DNA of 64,000 bases, from positions 1-64,000 of the forward strand of contig JAEWIX010000003.1 of NCBI GenBank assembly GCA_023386885.1. The letters run 5' to 3'. Numbering within the stretch: position 1 is the first letter of the stretch; every line of letters begins with the position of its first letter. The translations under genes were made by a program, and so were the position numbers. Below the pieces are notes generated by a model, which was given only the letters and a program-made list of their open reading frames with translations, did no database searches and had not been told where the DNA came from. This document shows, piece after piece, positions 17,327 through 26,378 of this stretch. The DNA is from Pseudomonadota bacterium (GTDB lineage: Bacteria; Pseudomonadota; Alphaproteobacteria; Rhizobiales; Xanthobacteraceae).

Positions 17327-18892
17327 GTGCAGCAACTTCACGCAGGTGGAACAGCGGGCAGTCTCATCGTCAACGCAGTGGCGCGCTATGGCGACCGGCC
17401 GGCGCTGGCGGACGGCAACATCCGCTGGAGCTATCGTGAATTCGGCGATGCCGTGGGGCGCTTCATCGCGTTGTTCCGATCGGTGGGATTGAAGCGCGGC
17501 GACGCGCTGTCGGTACTGGCCGGCAATCGCGCGGAATCCTGGGCGGCGATCAGCGCGGCGATGGTGATGGGCCTGCGCTACACGCCGCTGCACCCAATGG
17601 CCGCCGAGGACGACCATGTCTTCATCATTGGCGATGCCGAAATCGATGCCTTGATTGTCGAGGCCGGCAAGTTCGCGCCGCGCGGACTGGCGATCAAGAC
17701 GCGCGTGCCGTCGCTCAAACACCTGTTGTCGTTCGGCCCGGTCGAGGGCGCACGCGATCTGCTGGCTGAGTTCCCCAAGGTCGCTCCCGTGCCGCTGATT
17801 GACGAGAGCGACGTCAACGCTATCGCATGGCTTGCCTATACCGGCGGCACCACGGGGCGCTCCAAGGGCGTGATGCTGCCGCATCGCGTCGTCACCACGA
17901 TGGCGATGTTGCTCTATGCCGATTGGGACTGGCCGCCGGAAATTCGCTTCCTCGCGGCAACGCCGATCAGCCACGCCGCCGGTGTGACGCTGTATCCGGT
18001 GATGATGCGCGGCGGCTTTACCCGTCTGGTGCAGGGCTTCGAGGCTGAAGCCTATTGCCGCGTCGTGGCCGAGGAAAAGATCACGGCAGCATTCCTGGTG
18101 CCGACATTGATCTATGCGCTGATCGACGCGCCCGATCTGCGCGCGCGTTACGATATGTCGTCGCTCGATATGATCGTCTATGGCGCCGCGCCGATGTCGC
18201 CGGATCGCTTGCGCGAGGGCATGGAGATTTTCGGACCGGTCTTCGTTCAACTTTACGGCCAGACCGAAGCGCCGCAATGCGTCACCACCATGCGCAAGAT
18301 CGATCACGACGATAGCAAGTCGGGCCGTCTCGGCTCGTGCGGTCGTCCCAATCCGCTGGTCGATGTGAAGCTGTTCGATTCCGAGATGCGCGAAGTCGCG
18401 ATCGGCGAGCCCGGCGAAATCTGCGTGCGCGGCACGCTGGTGATGGACGGCTACTGGAAACGTCCGGAGGCGACGGAGGAGGCGTTTCGCGGCGGCTGGC
18501 TGCACACCGGCGACGTCGCCATCAAGGATGAAGAAGGCTACCTCTATATCGTCGACCGCACCAAGGACATGATCATTTCCGGCGGCTTCAATATCTATCC
18601 GCGCGAAGTCGAGGATGCCTTGATGTCGCATCAGGCGGTTGCGTCCGCCGCGGTGATCGGCGTGCCCGACGACAAGTGGGGCGAGGCGGTGAAAGCGTTC
18701 GTGGTGTTGAAGTCCGGCGCCAACAATGGCGCCGCCGAATTGCAGGCACACGTCAAGGAGAAGCGTGGTGCGCCGTGGTCGCCGAAGACGATCGAGTTCG
18801 TGGGCGAAATTCCAGTCACAGGGCTCGGCAAGATCGATCGCAAGGCGTTGCGCGCGCCTTATTGGGAAGGGCGCCAGCGCGGCGTCGCGTAA
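17327..18892 (+). CDS. AMP-binding acyl-CoA synthetase/ligase
   Basis: A 521-residue ANL-superfamily enzyme that adenylates a carboxylic acid and forms its CoA thioester. The phosphate-binding motif is AYTGGTTGRSKGVML, the hinge region is DRTKDMIISGGFNIYPREVE, and the catalytic lysine lies in GKIDRKALR near the C-terminus. The family resembles fatty-acid and aromatic acid CoA ligases (FadD3/DitJ-like); the acid is unknown. I chose the GTG at 17327 because GGGAGGG precedes it by a suitable distance, so the long upstream extension is rejected. Confidence 0.88.
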   Translation: MQQLHAGGTAGSLIVNAVARYGDRPALADGNIRWSYREFGDAVGRFIALFRSVGLKRGDALSVLAGNRAESWAAISAAMVMGLRYTPLHPMAAEDDHVFIIGDAEIDALIVEAGKFAPRGLAIKTRVPSLKHLLSFGPVEGARDLLAEFPKVAPVPLIDESDVNAIAWLAYTGGTTGRSKGVMLPHRVVTTMAMLLYADWDWPPEIRFLAATPISHAAGVTLYPVMMRGGFTRLVQGFEAEAYCRVVAEEKITAAFLVPTLIYALIDAPDLRARYDMSSLDMIVYGAAPMSPDRLREGMEIFGPVFVQLYGQTEAPQCVTTMRKIDHDDSKSGRLGSCGRPNPLVDVKLFDSEMREVAIGEPGEICVRGTLVMDGYWKRPEATEEAFRGGWLHTGDVAIKDEEGYLYIVDRTKDMIISGGFNIYPREVEDALMSHQAVASAAVIGVPDDKWGEAVKAFVVLKSGANNGAAELQAHVKEKRGAPWSPKTIEFVGEIPVTGLGKIDRKALRAPYWEGRQRGVA

Positions 18893-19260
18893 AAATGAAA
18901 GTGGCCCGCAAAATTTTCCGAGAATTTTCGCAAAATTTTTCGCAGTAAGAATTGAGTCACCCTAACGCGGCGGTGACGAAGATTACGCGAATGTTTCGGA
19001 TTTGAACGACCCTGTTCGCAAATGCGACAGGGGGCGCCGGGAACCGCAGACGAAGCGTGAACATCGGCGGGCACTCCTCAACAGATGATTACAAAAAGCC
19101 CTTATTTGACGGGCTTAATCCGCGATTCACTGTCTTAAATTCATGATCTCTTTATTGTCTTATTTAAGCGGATCTTCAAACGCCTCCGTTAGGTTGTGGC
19201 TATCAGGCGGGACACAAGTTTCGTCGCATAAGTCGAAAAAACGACAACAGGGGTAGTGTC
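18893..19260. promoter_or_regulatory. Regulatory intergenic region upstream of ldtR
   Basis: A 368-bp non-coding stretch. AATTTT occurs at 18912, 18923 and 18934, exactly 11 bp apart. The hairpin AAGCCC/GGGCTT at 19096-19116 is followed by five T on the minus strand, so it can terminate leftward transcripts. CTTAAAT (19134-19140) and ATTTAAG (19162-19168) form an inverted repeat, and TGTCTTA is directly repeated at 19131 and 19157. These are candidate autoregulatory sites for the MarR regulator that follows. Confidence 0.5.
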
Positions 19261-19776
19261 ATGATGAAAGCCGCAGCCACGGCCGTTGAAACCGCCGACC
19301 GCGCTTCCGGTCAAGCACCGGTGCAGCCGCTCTATCTTGAAGCTCTCACGCTGGTAGAGCGGTTGCATCGCCGGCTGCTCGACGTCATCAAGGATGAATT
19401 CGATCGTCGCGGCCGCGCCGATATCAACTCGGTGCAGGCGCTGCTGCTCTACAACATCGGCGACAAGGAGTTGACCGCCGGCGAACTGCGCACGCGCGGT
19501 TATTATCTCGGCTCCAACGTGTCGTACAATCTGAAGAAGCTGGTCGAACTCGGCTTCCTCGATCATCAGCGGTCGCGCGTCGATCGTCGCTCGGTGCGTA
19601 TTCGTTTGACGGCGCAGGGCCAGGAAATCCGTCGCATCGTCGATGCGCTTTATCAGAAGCACATGAAGACGGTGGAACAGGTCGGCGGCATCTCCAACGA
19701 GGAGTTCGCCACGCTCAACAAGTCGCTGCATCGGCTGGAGCGTTTCTGGACCGACCAGATCCTCTATCGCCTCTGA
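19261..19776 (+). CDS. ldtR: MarR-family transcriptional regulator LdtR
   Basis: A 171-residue winged-helix regulator. The MarR fold is clear: a dimerisation helix, then SVQALLLYNIGDKELTAGEL, a recognition helix with YYLGSNVSYNLKKLVELGFL, and the wing SRVDRRSVRIRLTAQG. The sequence closely matches what I know of LdtR, the Rhizobiales regulator of L,D-transpeptidase and cell-wall/osmotic genes first described in Liberibacter. No transpeptidase gene lies in this window, so any target is elsewhere. A long leader with several repeats suggests autoregulation. Confidence 0.85.
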   Translation: MMKAAATAVETADRASGQAPVQPLYLEALTLVERLHRRLLDVIKDEFDRRGRADINSVQALLLYNIGDKELTAGELRTRGYYLGSNVSYNLKKLVELGFLDHQRSRVDRRSVRIRLTAQGQEIRRIVDALYQKHMKTVEQVGGISNEEFATLNKSLHRLERFWTDQILYRL

Positions 19777-19918
19777 GTTTTTCTTCGCCTCCAAGCGAGC
19801 AAAAGGGCGAGCCGACGCAAGATCGGCCGCCTGATCTTCGAAGTCGTCTCTCCAGGGACACCTTCTCACTGTCGCGCATCGGCCCCGAGTTGCCCCGGGA
19901 CCGGTGCGTTTTCATGTG

Positions 19919-20410
19919 TCAGGCGACGGTGGGCGCAGGACGCTTGCGCAGCAGGTAACGCTGCGTCCCTTCCAGCACCAGTTTGCGGTTCTGGTTGTGC
20001 ACGGTGGTACGCATACCGACAACGCCGGTGGTGCGCCCCGGCTTCACTTCATCGATGATGAGCGTGCCGTACAAGGTATCGCCGACATAGACCGGTGCGA
20101 GAAACTTCGAAGACTGGTCGAGGAATCCGATCAGGCTGTCCTCGGTCATGAACGGGAAGGTGCCGGCGCCGGCCGCGGTCTGGATCAGGATTTGATAGCC
20201 ATGCGCCAGCATGTGCGGCATGCCGCGGGCACGACAAAACTCAATGTCATAATGGATCGGGTGGTTGTCGCCGCTCGCCGCCTGGAAAGCGAGGAAGATG
20301 GCATCGGTCATGGTCCGGCTCGGCAGGATGAATTTTTCGCCGACGGCGAAATCCTCGAACCAGCGCGTCTCGTAGCGCTTGTGCTGGGCGGGGTCGAAAG
20401 CGTCATCCAT
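19919..20410 (-). CDS. MaoC-family dehydratase (hot-dog fold)
   Basis: A 163-residue single hot-dog-fold protein. The hydratase-2 motif ASGDNHPIHYD supplies the catalytic Asp and His, suggesting hydration or dehydration of an enoyl/3-hydroxyacyl-CoA. The C-terminal VRTTVHNQNRKLVLEG-like strand is typical of MaoC proteins. I chose the ATG at 20410 because AAGGAG sits at ideal spacing; the longer frame to 20506 has no such site. It converges on ldtR, with no obvious terminator in between. The physiological substrate is not evident. Confidence 0.85.
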   Translation of the reverse strand: MDDAFDPAQHKRYETRWFEDFAVGEKFILPSRTMTDAIFLAFQAASGDNHPIHYDIEFCRARGMPHMLAHGYQILIQTAAGAGTFPFMTEDSLIGFLDQSSKFLAPVYVGDTLYGTLIIDEVKPGRTTGVVGMRTTVHNQNRKLVLEGTQRYLLRKRPAPTVA

Positions 20411-20610
20411 GTCGTGCTCCTTGCCGGACTTGTCGATGGCATGATCCTTAACCGAAAGCCGCTGTTCGCCAAGCCGAGTCACGCGACCCCAGCCATGCGG
20501 CTGCAAGCAACATCAGAATGGGTTGACGCAATTTTTCTGTTGGCAGGGCCAAATTCAGGCGTACAACCGCGCGACATGATCGCGGCACGGCCGCGTGGAG
20601 AGGGTAGGGC

Positions 20611-20817
20611 ATGGACAAGCAGGCAATGCGCGAGGAAGCCGAGCGACTGATGCGTGAGGCGATGGAGCGCAAGAACGTCGTGGTGAAGCAGGGCGACACC
20701 CGTATCATGGCGACGTGCGGCAAGTGCGGGGCACAGAACAAGGTCTCCGCGCCGAAGGGAACGTCGCGGGTCAAGTATGCTTGCAAGGAGTGCGGCGTAG
20801 AGCAGATGGCGCTCTGA
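20611..20817 (+). CDS. Small zinc-ribbon protein, unknown
   Basis: A 68-residue protein with two CxxC knuckles (Cys36/Cys39 and Cys58/Cys61), which should bind one zinc ion. It follows a charged amphipathic helix in the first 25 residues (MDKQAMREEAERLMREAMER). The helix-plus-ribbon architecture suggests protein-protein or RNA contact and not catalysis. It stands alone, divergent from the MaoC gene. GAGAGGGTAGGGC precedes the ATG as ribosome-binding site. Homologues may be annotated only as hypothetical; no function is assigned. Confidence 0.8.
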   Translation: MDKQAMREEAERLMREAMERKNVVVKQGDTRIMATCGKCGAQNKVSAPKGTSRVKYACKECGVEQMAL

Positions 20818-21021
20818 CAATCAAGCGGATCGGGACGACATACGCGCCAGCGCACGCACCGGGAACGGGTTAGACAAAACGCGTACCGATGCGTTGGTGC
20901 CGCAGCCAGAAACCGGCAAAATCAGCTGCGTCCATCGTCCCCGTTACGGCCGGTTGTCACCCGGCGCGTGCAGTTGGGATAACAGCGCAACGTCCGATTG
21001 GTTCTCCCGGCGGATGACAGT

Positions 21022-21447
21022 TTATTTGATCCGCACGGTGATTTTCTTCGAGATCACGGGCGGCACGAAGGGGAAATGATCGGCATCTCCCAGCACCAGT
21101 TGCAGCGTGTGTTTTCCGGGCGGCAATTCGATGCGAGCTTCGGTCTGGCCGGCACCGAAATGCAGGTGGGCTTTGTCTTGCGGGATAGGCTCGTCGGGAT
21201 TGATCGGTTCGTTGACATCGATCAGCAGATGATGATGGCCGCTATTGTGAAAGTCATCGCCGGCATGGGTCACGCCCATGTTGCGCAAGCCGAAGCGACA
21301 CCAGAACGCACCCTTGATGACGGTGCCGTCCTGCGGCCAAACGAAATAGAGCAGGGCATCCTTCGGCGCCGGCCTGCCCTTGGCAAAGGCGGTGCCGGAA
21401 ATGGTGAGCATTGCGGCCTGAAGCAGTATGCGTCGGGTGATCGTCAT
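21022..21447 (-). CDS. Exported DUF4399-like protein
   Basis: A 141-residue secreted protein. A signal peptide of about 22 residues (TRRILLQAAMLTISGTAFA) ends in an Ala-rich cleavage site, and the paired arginines allow Tat export. The mature part holds a beta-sandwich-like domain with GDDFHNSGHHHLLIDV and LPPGKHTLQLVLGDADH, segments I associate with DUF4399. The histidine cluster could bind metal. It lies 24 bp downstream of the cyclase-FGE gene on the same strand, so the two are probably cotranscribed. Confidence 0.8.
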   Translation of the reverse strand: MTITRRILLQAAMLTISGTAFAKGRPAPKDALLYFVWPQDGTVIKGAFWCRFGLRNMGVTHAGDDFHNSGHHHLLIDVNEPINPDEPIPQDKAHLHFGAGQTEARIELPPGKHTLQLVLGDADHFPFVPPVISKKITVRIK

Positions 21448-21471
21448 GGCGCGGTCCCTTCAGATCCTATG

Positions 21472-23097
21472 CTACAAAGTCAGCGCGATGCGAAAGCCAT
21501 GAGTCGGGTAACGCACATGGGTGTCGTAACCGTCGCGGTTCGAAGGCCGGACGTAGCGCGCGTCATTGCGCCATGAGCCCGAGCGCAACACGTGCGCGGT
21601 GCAGCCGTCTTCAAGCCAGGCCGTGCCGTCGGTCGGTGCGCCCTGATAGTTCTTGTGGAAGCAATCCTCGACCCATTGGTCGACGGTGCCGCCCATGTCG
21701 TAGAGGCCGAATGGATTTGGCTTGAAGTTGCCTACTTTGTTCGGCGGCTCGTTACTCGCAACCTGGGTGCAATTCTTGCAACTCGCGATGTCGGGTTGCA
21801 ATTGATCGCCCCACCAGTATCGAGTCTGCGTACCGCCGCGCGCGGCGTATTCCCATTCGGCCTCGGTCGGCAGGCGATAGGGCTTGCCCGTTGTCTTGGC
21901 CAGCCATGCCGCGAACTGCTGGGCGTCGCTCCAACTGATATTGCCGACCGGCGCCTCGTCGGGGCCGTTTGCAGTAAATCCACAGGCCTTGGCCGCCGTG
22001 CAAAGATTCCATTCGCGTATCGACACCGGATATTTGCCGATCGCGAAGCGCTTCACCGTCACCTGGTGCACCGGCCGTTCGGAGGCATCCTCGTTGCTGC
22101 CCATGGCGAAGTTGCCGCCGGGAAGCGGGATCATTTCTGGCTCTCGCAGCGGTGGTGGTGTAACAGCCGGTGGTGATGTCGTTGGCGCAACTGCCGGTGC
22201 AACCGCAATGGGCGGTGTAACCGGCGCCTTGGCCTGCTGCTGCGCTGCCGGTTCGCCGATCGGCGCGGAGGGAGCCTTCGCGTCGGAGGATTTTCCGACG
22301 GTGGATTTGGCCGTGCGTGACAAATCGGCTCGCTGGTCGCCTTGCGGGGATGTGGCCGCAGGCCGCGCGAGTTGGCTGCGGGTCTGCATCGTCAGATACC
22401 ACAACACGCCGCCTGCCAGAGCCAATACCACCAGGCTGAGCGAAACGATTGTAAGGCCCTGCCTCTGCGTGCGTCGGCGCTTGAATGCAGATGGATCGGG
22501 CAAAACCCGATAGACGCGCACCGGGTCGGTGATGTTCTTCACCTTGCGGTCGCCAAGCGATTCATAGCCGCAGACGATCTTGTGCTTGATCTGCTCGTAA
22601 ATGCCGCCGGAGATGAACACCTCTCCGGGATCGGCCAGGCCTTCGAGCCGCGCGGCGACGTTGACGCCATCGCCAAAGACATCATCGGTTTCGATGATGA
22701 CGTCGCCGAGGTTGATGCCGATGCGATATTCGATCCACTGCGCCTTGGCTTGCGCGGTGTTGCGCCCGATCATGTTCTGCTGGATGACGATGCCACATCG
22801 CACCGCTTCGACGGGACTGTCGAAAATGGCGATGAAGCCGTCACCGGTGGTTTTCACCAGCCGCCCGTGATGCTCCCGGATCGTCGGCTCGACGAGTTCG
22901 CGCTCAAGCCGCTTGACGCGTGCATGCGTGCCTTCCTCATCGAGTTGCATAAGGCGGCTGTAGCCGGAAATGTCGCCTGCGACGATGGCGGCGAGCCGAC
23001 GCGGTACTCCGCTATCCGGCGTGCCGGCATTCTTGCTCGAATTGATATCGCGAATGTCGCCGCGCATGGCTGAGCCCATGCCTTCCGAGGTGGACAT
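21472..23097 (-). CDS. Class III adenylate/guanylate cyclase fused to a formylglycine-enzyme-like domain
   Basis: A 541-residue two-domain protein. Residues about 35-210 are a class III nucleotide cyclase with both metal aspartates (Asp42 in AGDISGYSRLM, Asp86 in TTGDGFIAIF) and the FGDGVNVAARLEGL segment carrying the transition-state Asn and Arg. One helix (about 214-237) crosses the membrane. A Pro/Ala/Thr-rich linker leads to an FGE-sulfatase/SUMF1-type domain from about 320, starting at MIPLPGGNFAMGS and ending in GFRIALTL. The second domain is thus likely periplasmic. I infer that an extracytoplasmic signal may control cAMP or cGMP synthesis. Confidence 0.88.
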   Translation of the reverse strand: MSTSEGMGSAMRGDIRDINSSKNAGTPDSGVPRRLAAIVAGDISGYSRLMQLDEEGTHARVKRLERELVEPTIREHHGRLVKTTGDGFIAIFDSPVEAVRCGIVIQQNMIGRNTAQAKAQWIEYRIGINLGDVIIETDDVFGDGVNVAARLEGLADPGEVFISGGIYEQIKHKIVCGYESLGDRKVKNITDPVRVYRVLPDPSAFKRRRTQRQGLTIVSLSLVVLALAGGVLWYLTMQTRSQLARPAATSPQGDQRADLSRTAKSTVGKSSDAKAPSAPIGEPAAQQQAKAPVTPPIAVAPAVAPTTSPPAVTPPPLREPEMIPLPGGNFAMGSNEDASERPVHQVTVKRFAIGKYPVSIREWNLCTAAKACGFTANGPDEAPVGNISWSDAQQFAAWLAKTTGKPYRLPTEAEWEYAARGGTQTRYWWGDQLQPDIASCKNCTQVASNEPPNKVGNFKPNPFGLYDMGGTVDQWVEDCFHKNYQGAPTDGTAWLEDGCTAHVLRSGSWRNDARYVRPSNRDGYDTHVRYPTHGFRIALTL

Positions 23098-23424
23098 GCT
23101 TGGCCGAACAGGCCCGCTAATCCCCGAATTGCGACTTGCTGGAGCGTTCTGATTTCAGCGCTCCTGACCCGCACGGCGAGTGCGGCAACAATGGCAGACT
23201 TTGCCGTTTGCGTGAAGTTACTGGCGGTTGCACAAAGGGGTGGGATCGGGCCCACCCCTTGCACCTTCCGGAGTAGCCCACCAGATGTCGTTCTTTCTCG
23301 CCATGGAACCGCAAAACCTTGGCGACGGTGAGCCGGATGTGGTATGGCCTCGCCCGTTACCCGACCTCTTCCCCCGTGCCGCCCGCGCCTCCTTCGAGAG
23401 GCTGTGGCGGTGGAGATATTGCCG
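23098..23424. promoter_or_regulatory. Divergent region between the cyclase gene and glyA
   Basis: A 327-bp non-coding region that should contain both promoters. Its main element is a perfect 10-bp hairpin, AAGGGGTGGG (23235-23244) with CCCACCCCTT (23251-23260), in the glyA leader or just before it. I found no match to known riboswitches. Confidence 0.45.
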
Positions 23425-24726
23425 ATGAGCTCATCCGCCCAAGCCGCCTCTGCCCCCGATACGTTTTTCACCGCGCCGCTCGCCGATGCCGATCCCGAAA
23501 TCGCGGCTGCGATCAAGGGCGAACTGGGCCGTCAGCGTCACGAGATCGAGCTGATCGCCTCGGAGAACATCGTCAGCCGCGCCGTGCTCGAGGCGCAGGG
23601 CTCGGTGATGACCAACAAGTATGCGGAAGGTTATCCGGGCAAGCGCTATTACGGCGGCTGCGAATGGGTCGACGTCGCGGAAAACCTCGCCATCGAGCGC
23701 GCCAAGAAATTGTTCGGCGCGAATTTCGCCAACGTGCAGCCGAACTCCGGCAGCCAGATGAATCAGGCGGTGTTCCTGGCGCTGTTGCAGCCGGGCGATA
23801 CCTTCATGGGGCTCGACCTTGCCGCGGGCGGTCATCTCACCCACGGCGCGCCGGTCAACATGTCCGGCAAGTGGTTCAAGCCGTCGCACTACACCGTGCG
23901 CCGCGAAGATCAGATTATCGATATGGATGCGGTGGCGAAGCAGGCTGAGCAGGTGCGGCCGAAGTTGATCATCGCCGGCGGTTCGGCCTATTCGCGGGCG
24001 TGGGACTTCAAGCGCTTCCGCGAGATTGCCGACAGCGTCGGTGCTTATTTCCTGGTGGACATGGCGCACTTCGCGGGGCTCGTCGCCGGCGGCGTGCACG
24101 CTTCGCCGGTGCCGTATGCGCACGTCACCACGACGACGACGCACAAGTCGCTGCGCGGCCCGCGCGGCGGTCTGATCCTGTGCAACGACGAGGAGATCGC
24201 CAAGAAGCTGAACTCCGCGATCTTCCCCGGCTTGCAGGGCGGGCCGCTGATGCATGTGATCGCCGCCAAGGCGGTGGCGTTCAAGGAAGCGCTGCAGCCG
24301 GACTTCAAGATTTACGCGAAGAACGTGGTGGCGAACGCCAAGGCGTTGGCGGAAACGTTGCGCGGCCACGGCTTCGAGATCGTTTCCGGCGGTACCGACA
24401 ATCACCTGATGCTGGTCGATCTGCGGCCGAAGGGATTGAAGGGCAACATCTCGGAGAAGGCGCTGGTGCGCGCAGGCCTCACCTGCAACAAGAACGGCAT
24501 TCCGTTCGACCCCGAGAAGCCGTTCGTCACCTCGGGCCTGCGGCTCGGCACGCCCGCGACCACCACGCGCGGCTTCGGCGTCGCCGAGTTTAAGCAGGTT
24601 GGCGGCCTGATCGCGGAAGTGCTCAACGCGGTGGCGCAGTCGCCGGACGGCAGTGCGCCGGGCGTCGAGGCTGCCGTGAAGGAGAAGGTCAAGGCGCTCA
24701 CCAACCGCTTCCCGATCTATCAATAA
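23425..24726 (+). CDS. glyA: Serine hydroxymethyltransferase
   Basis: GlyA converts serine plus tetrahydrofolate to glycine plus methylene-tetrahydrofolate and is the main source of one-carbon units. The 433-residue protein has the N-terminal block IELIASENIVSRAV, the YAEGYPGKRYYGG motif, and the PLP lysine in TTTTHKSLRGPRGG. The ATG at 23425 has GGAG nine bases upstream; longer frames are rejected. It leads a rightward operon-like run into nrdR, ribD and ribE. Confidence 0.97.
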   Translation: MSSSAQAASAPDTFFTAPLADADPEIAAAIKGELGRQRHEIELIASENIVSRAVLEAQGSVMTNKYAEGYPGKRYYGGCEWVDVAENLAIERAKKLFGANFANVQPNSGSQMNQAVFLALLQPGDTFMGLDLAAGGHLTHGAPVNMSGKWFKPSHYTVRREDQIIDMDAVAKQAEQVRPKLIIAGGSAYSRAWDFKRFREIADSVGAYFLVDMAHFAGLVAGGVHASPVPYAHVTTTTTHKSLRGPRGGLILCNDEEIAKKLNSAIFPGLQGGPLMHVIAAKAVAFKEALQPDFKIYAKNVVANAKALAETLRGHGFEIVSGGTDNHLMLVDLRPKGLKGNISEKALVRAGLTCNKNGIPFDPEKPFVTSGLRLGTPATTTRGFGVAEFKQVGGLIAEVLNAVAQSPDGSAPGVEAAVKEKVKALTNRFPIYQ

Positions 24727-24753
24727 GGGTCGCGTCAACGAGGTCGACAGCAC

Positions 24754-25236
24754 ATGCGCTGCCCAAGCTGCAACAGTCTCGATACGCAGGTGAAAGACTC
24801 CCGGCCGACCGAGGACTCCTCGGTGATCCGGCGGCGGCGCGTATGCCTTGCGTGCAACTTCCGCTTCACGACGTTCGAACGGGTACAGTTGCGCGAACTG
24901 ACGGTGATCAAGCGTAACGGGCGGCGCGTGCCGTTCGACCGCGACAAGCTGGTGCGCTCGCTGCAAATTTCCTTGCGCAAGCGCCCGGTGGACTCCGAGC
25001 GTGTCGAGAAGATGGTGTCGGCCATCGTGCGCGAACTCGAAAGCGGCGGCGAGGCGGAAATCTCGTCCGAGACCATCGGCGAGGCGGTGATGGAGCATCT
25101 GCGCCAGCTCGACGACGTGGCCTATGTCCGCTTCGCGTCGGTCTATCGCAATTTCCGCGAGGCGCGAGATTTCAAGACCGTGCTCGGCGAACTGTCCGGC
25201 GACGACGAAACGCCGGCGGCGCTGGTCCGCAAATGA
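24754..25236 (+). CDS. nrdR: Transcriptional repressor NrdR
   Basis: NrdR senses ATP/dATP and represses ribonucleotide reductase genes. The 160-residue protein has a zinc ribbon with Cys3/Cys6 and Cys31/Cys34, followed by an ATP-cone domain beginning at RELTVIKRNGRRVPFDRDKL. It sits between glyA and ribD, the standard alphaproteobacterial position, and overlaps ribD by 4 bp. The nrd genes it would control are not in the window. Confidence 0.97.
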   Translation: MRCPSCNSLDTQVKDSRPTEDSSVIRRRRVCLACNFRFTTFERVQLRELTVIKRNGRRVPFDRDKLVRSLQISLRKRPVDSERVEKMVSAIVRELESGGEAEISSETIGEAVMEHLRQLDDVAYVRFASVYRNFREARDFKTVLGELSGDDETPAALVRK

Positions 25237-26378
25237 TCTTCCGGTTGCTGGAAGATCAATACGCGGACAAGGCGCGTGAGGCCAAGGCGCTCGATCGCCG
25301 CTTCATGCAACTGGCGCTGACGCTGGGGCGTCGCGGTCTCGGCCGCACCGCGCCGAACCCTGCGGTCGGCGCGGTGATCGTCAAGGACGGCATCATCGTC
25401 GGACGCGGCTGGACCCAGCCGGGCGGGCGGCCGCACGCCGAGCCTGAAGCTCTGACGCAGGCGGGCGAGGCAGCGCGGGGCGCGACGCTCTATGTGACGC
25501 TGGAGCCGTGTTCGCATCACGGCAAGTCGCCGCCGTGCGCCGATGCGATCGTTGCCGCCGGTATTGCGCGCGTCGTGTCCGCCATCGAAGATCCCAATCC
25601 ACAGGTGGCGGGGCGGGGCCACGCAAGGCTGCGCGCGGCCGGCATCGTGGTCGATGTCGGGATGTGTGCGGATGAAGCGGCGCGCGATCACGCCGGGCAT
25701 TTTCGTCGCGTGCGCGATGGACGGCCGCATGTCATTCTCAAGCTCGCGGTGTCGTCGGATGACAAGATCGGCGCCGCGGGCGGCAAGCCGGTGGCGATCA
25801 CCGGGGAGGCCGCGCGGGCGCGGGTGCATCTGCTGCGCGCGCAATGCGACGCGGTGATGATCGGCATCGGTACCGCGCGGGCGGACGATCCGCTGTTGAC
25901 GTGCCGACTACCGGGAATGGCGAAGCGCTCACCGGTGCGCGTGGTGCTGGATCGCGCGCTGCGCTTGCCGGGCAGCGGCAAGCTGGTTCATTCCGCGCGG
26001 GAGGTGCCGCTGTGGGTGATGACCTCGGATACGGCCGAAGCGCCGGCAGCGGCGAAACTCGGCGCGGCGGGTGCGCAAATGATCCGGGTGAAGACCAGCG
26101 AGAACGGTCTCGATCTGCCGGACGTATTGCGGGCGCTGTCCGAGAAGGGCATCACCCGCTTGATGGTCGAAGGCGGCGCGCAAGTTGCAGCCTCGTTCGT
26201 GAAGGCCGGGCTGGTCGACGAAGTCTGGCTGCTGCGCGGATCGGATGAGATCGGCGCGGATGGCGTGGCTGCGCTCGGTGCATTGCCGCTCGGCACCGTC
26301 ACGCAGTCGTCTTCCTTCCGGGTTCGTGCTAGCGAAAGTCTCGATCACGATACCCTTACGATTTACGAGCGAGTGTAG
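25233..26378 (+). CDS. ribD: Bifunctional riboflavin deaminase/reductase RibD
   Basis: RibD carries out the deamination and side-chain reduction steps of riboflavin synthesis from GTP. The N-terminal deaminase has the zinc ligands in GGRPHAEPEAL and LEPCSHHGKSPPC (about residues 65-100). The reductase domain starts near PHVILKLAVSSDDKIG, and the MVEGGAQVAASF motif follows later. At 381 residues it is a normal fused enzyme. It overlaps nrdR by 4 bp and abuts ribE directly. Confidence 0.96.
   Translation: MIFRLLEDQYADKAREAKALDRRFMQLALTLGRRGLGRTAPNPAVGAVIVKDGIIVGRGWTQPGGRPHAEPEALTQAGEAARGATLYVTLEPCSHHGKSPPCADAIVAAGIARVVSAIEDPNPQVAGRGHARLRAAGIVVDVGMCADEAARDHAGHFRRVRDGRPHVILKLAVSSDDKIGAAGGKPVAITGEAARARVHLLRAQCDAVMIGIGTARADDPLLTCRLPGMAKRSPVRVVLDRALRLPGSGKLVHSAREVPLWVMTSDTAEAPAAAKLGAAGAQMIRVKTSENGLDLPDVLRALSEKGITRLMVEGGAQVAASFVKAGLVDEVWLLRGSDEIGADGVAALGALPLGTVTQSSSFRVRASESLDHDTLTIYERV

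Noticed and set aside
23431..25098. 555-residue open frame opposite glyA and nrdR
   Set aside because: It spans two real genes on the other strand and has shadow-type composition.
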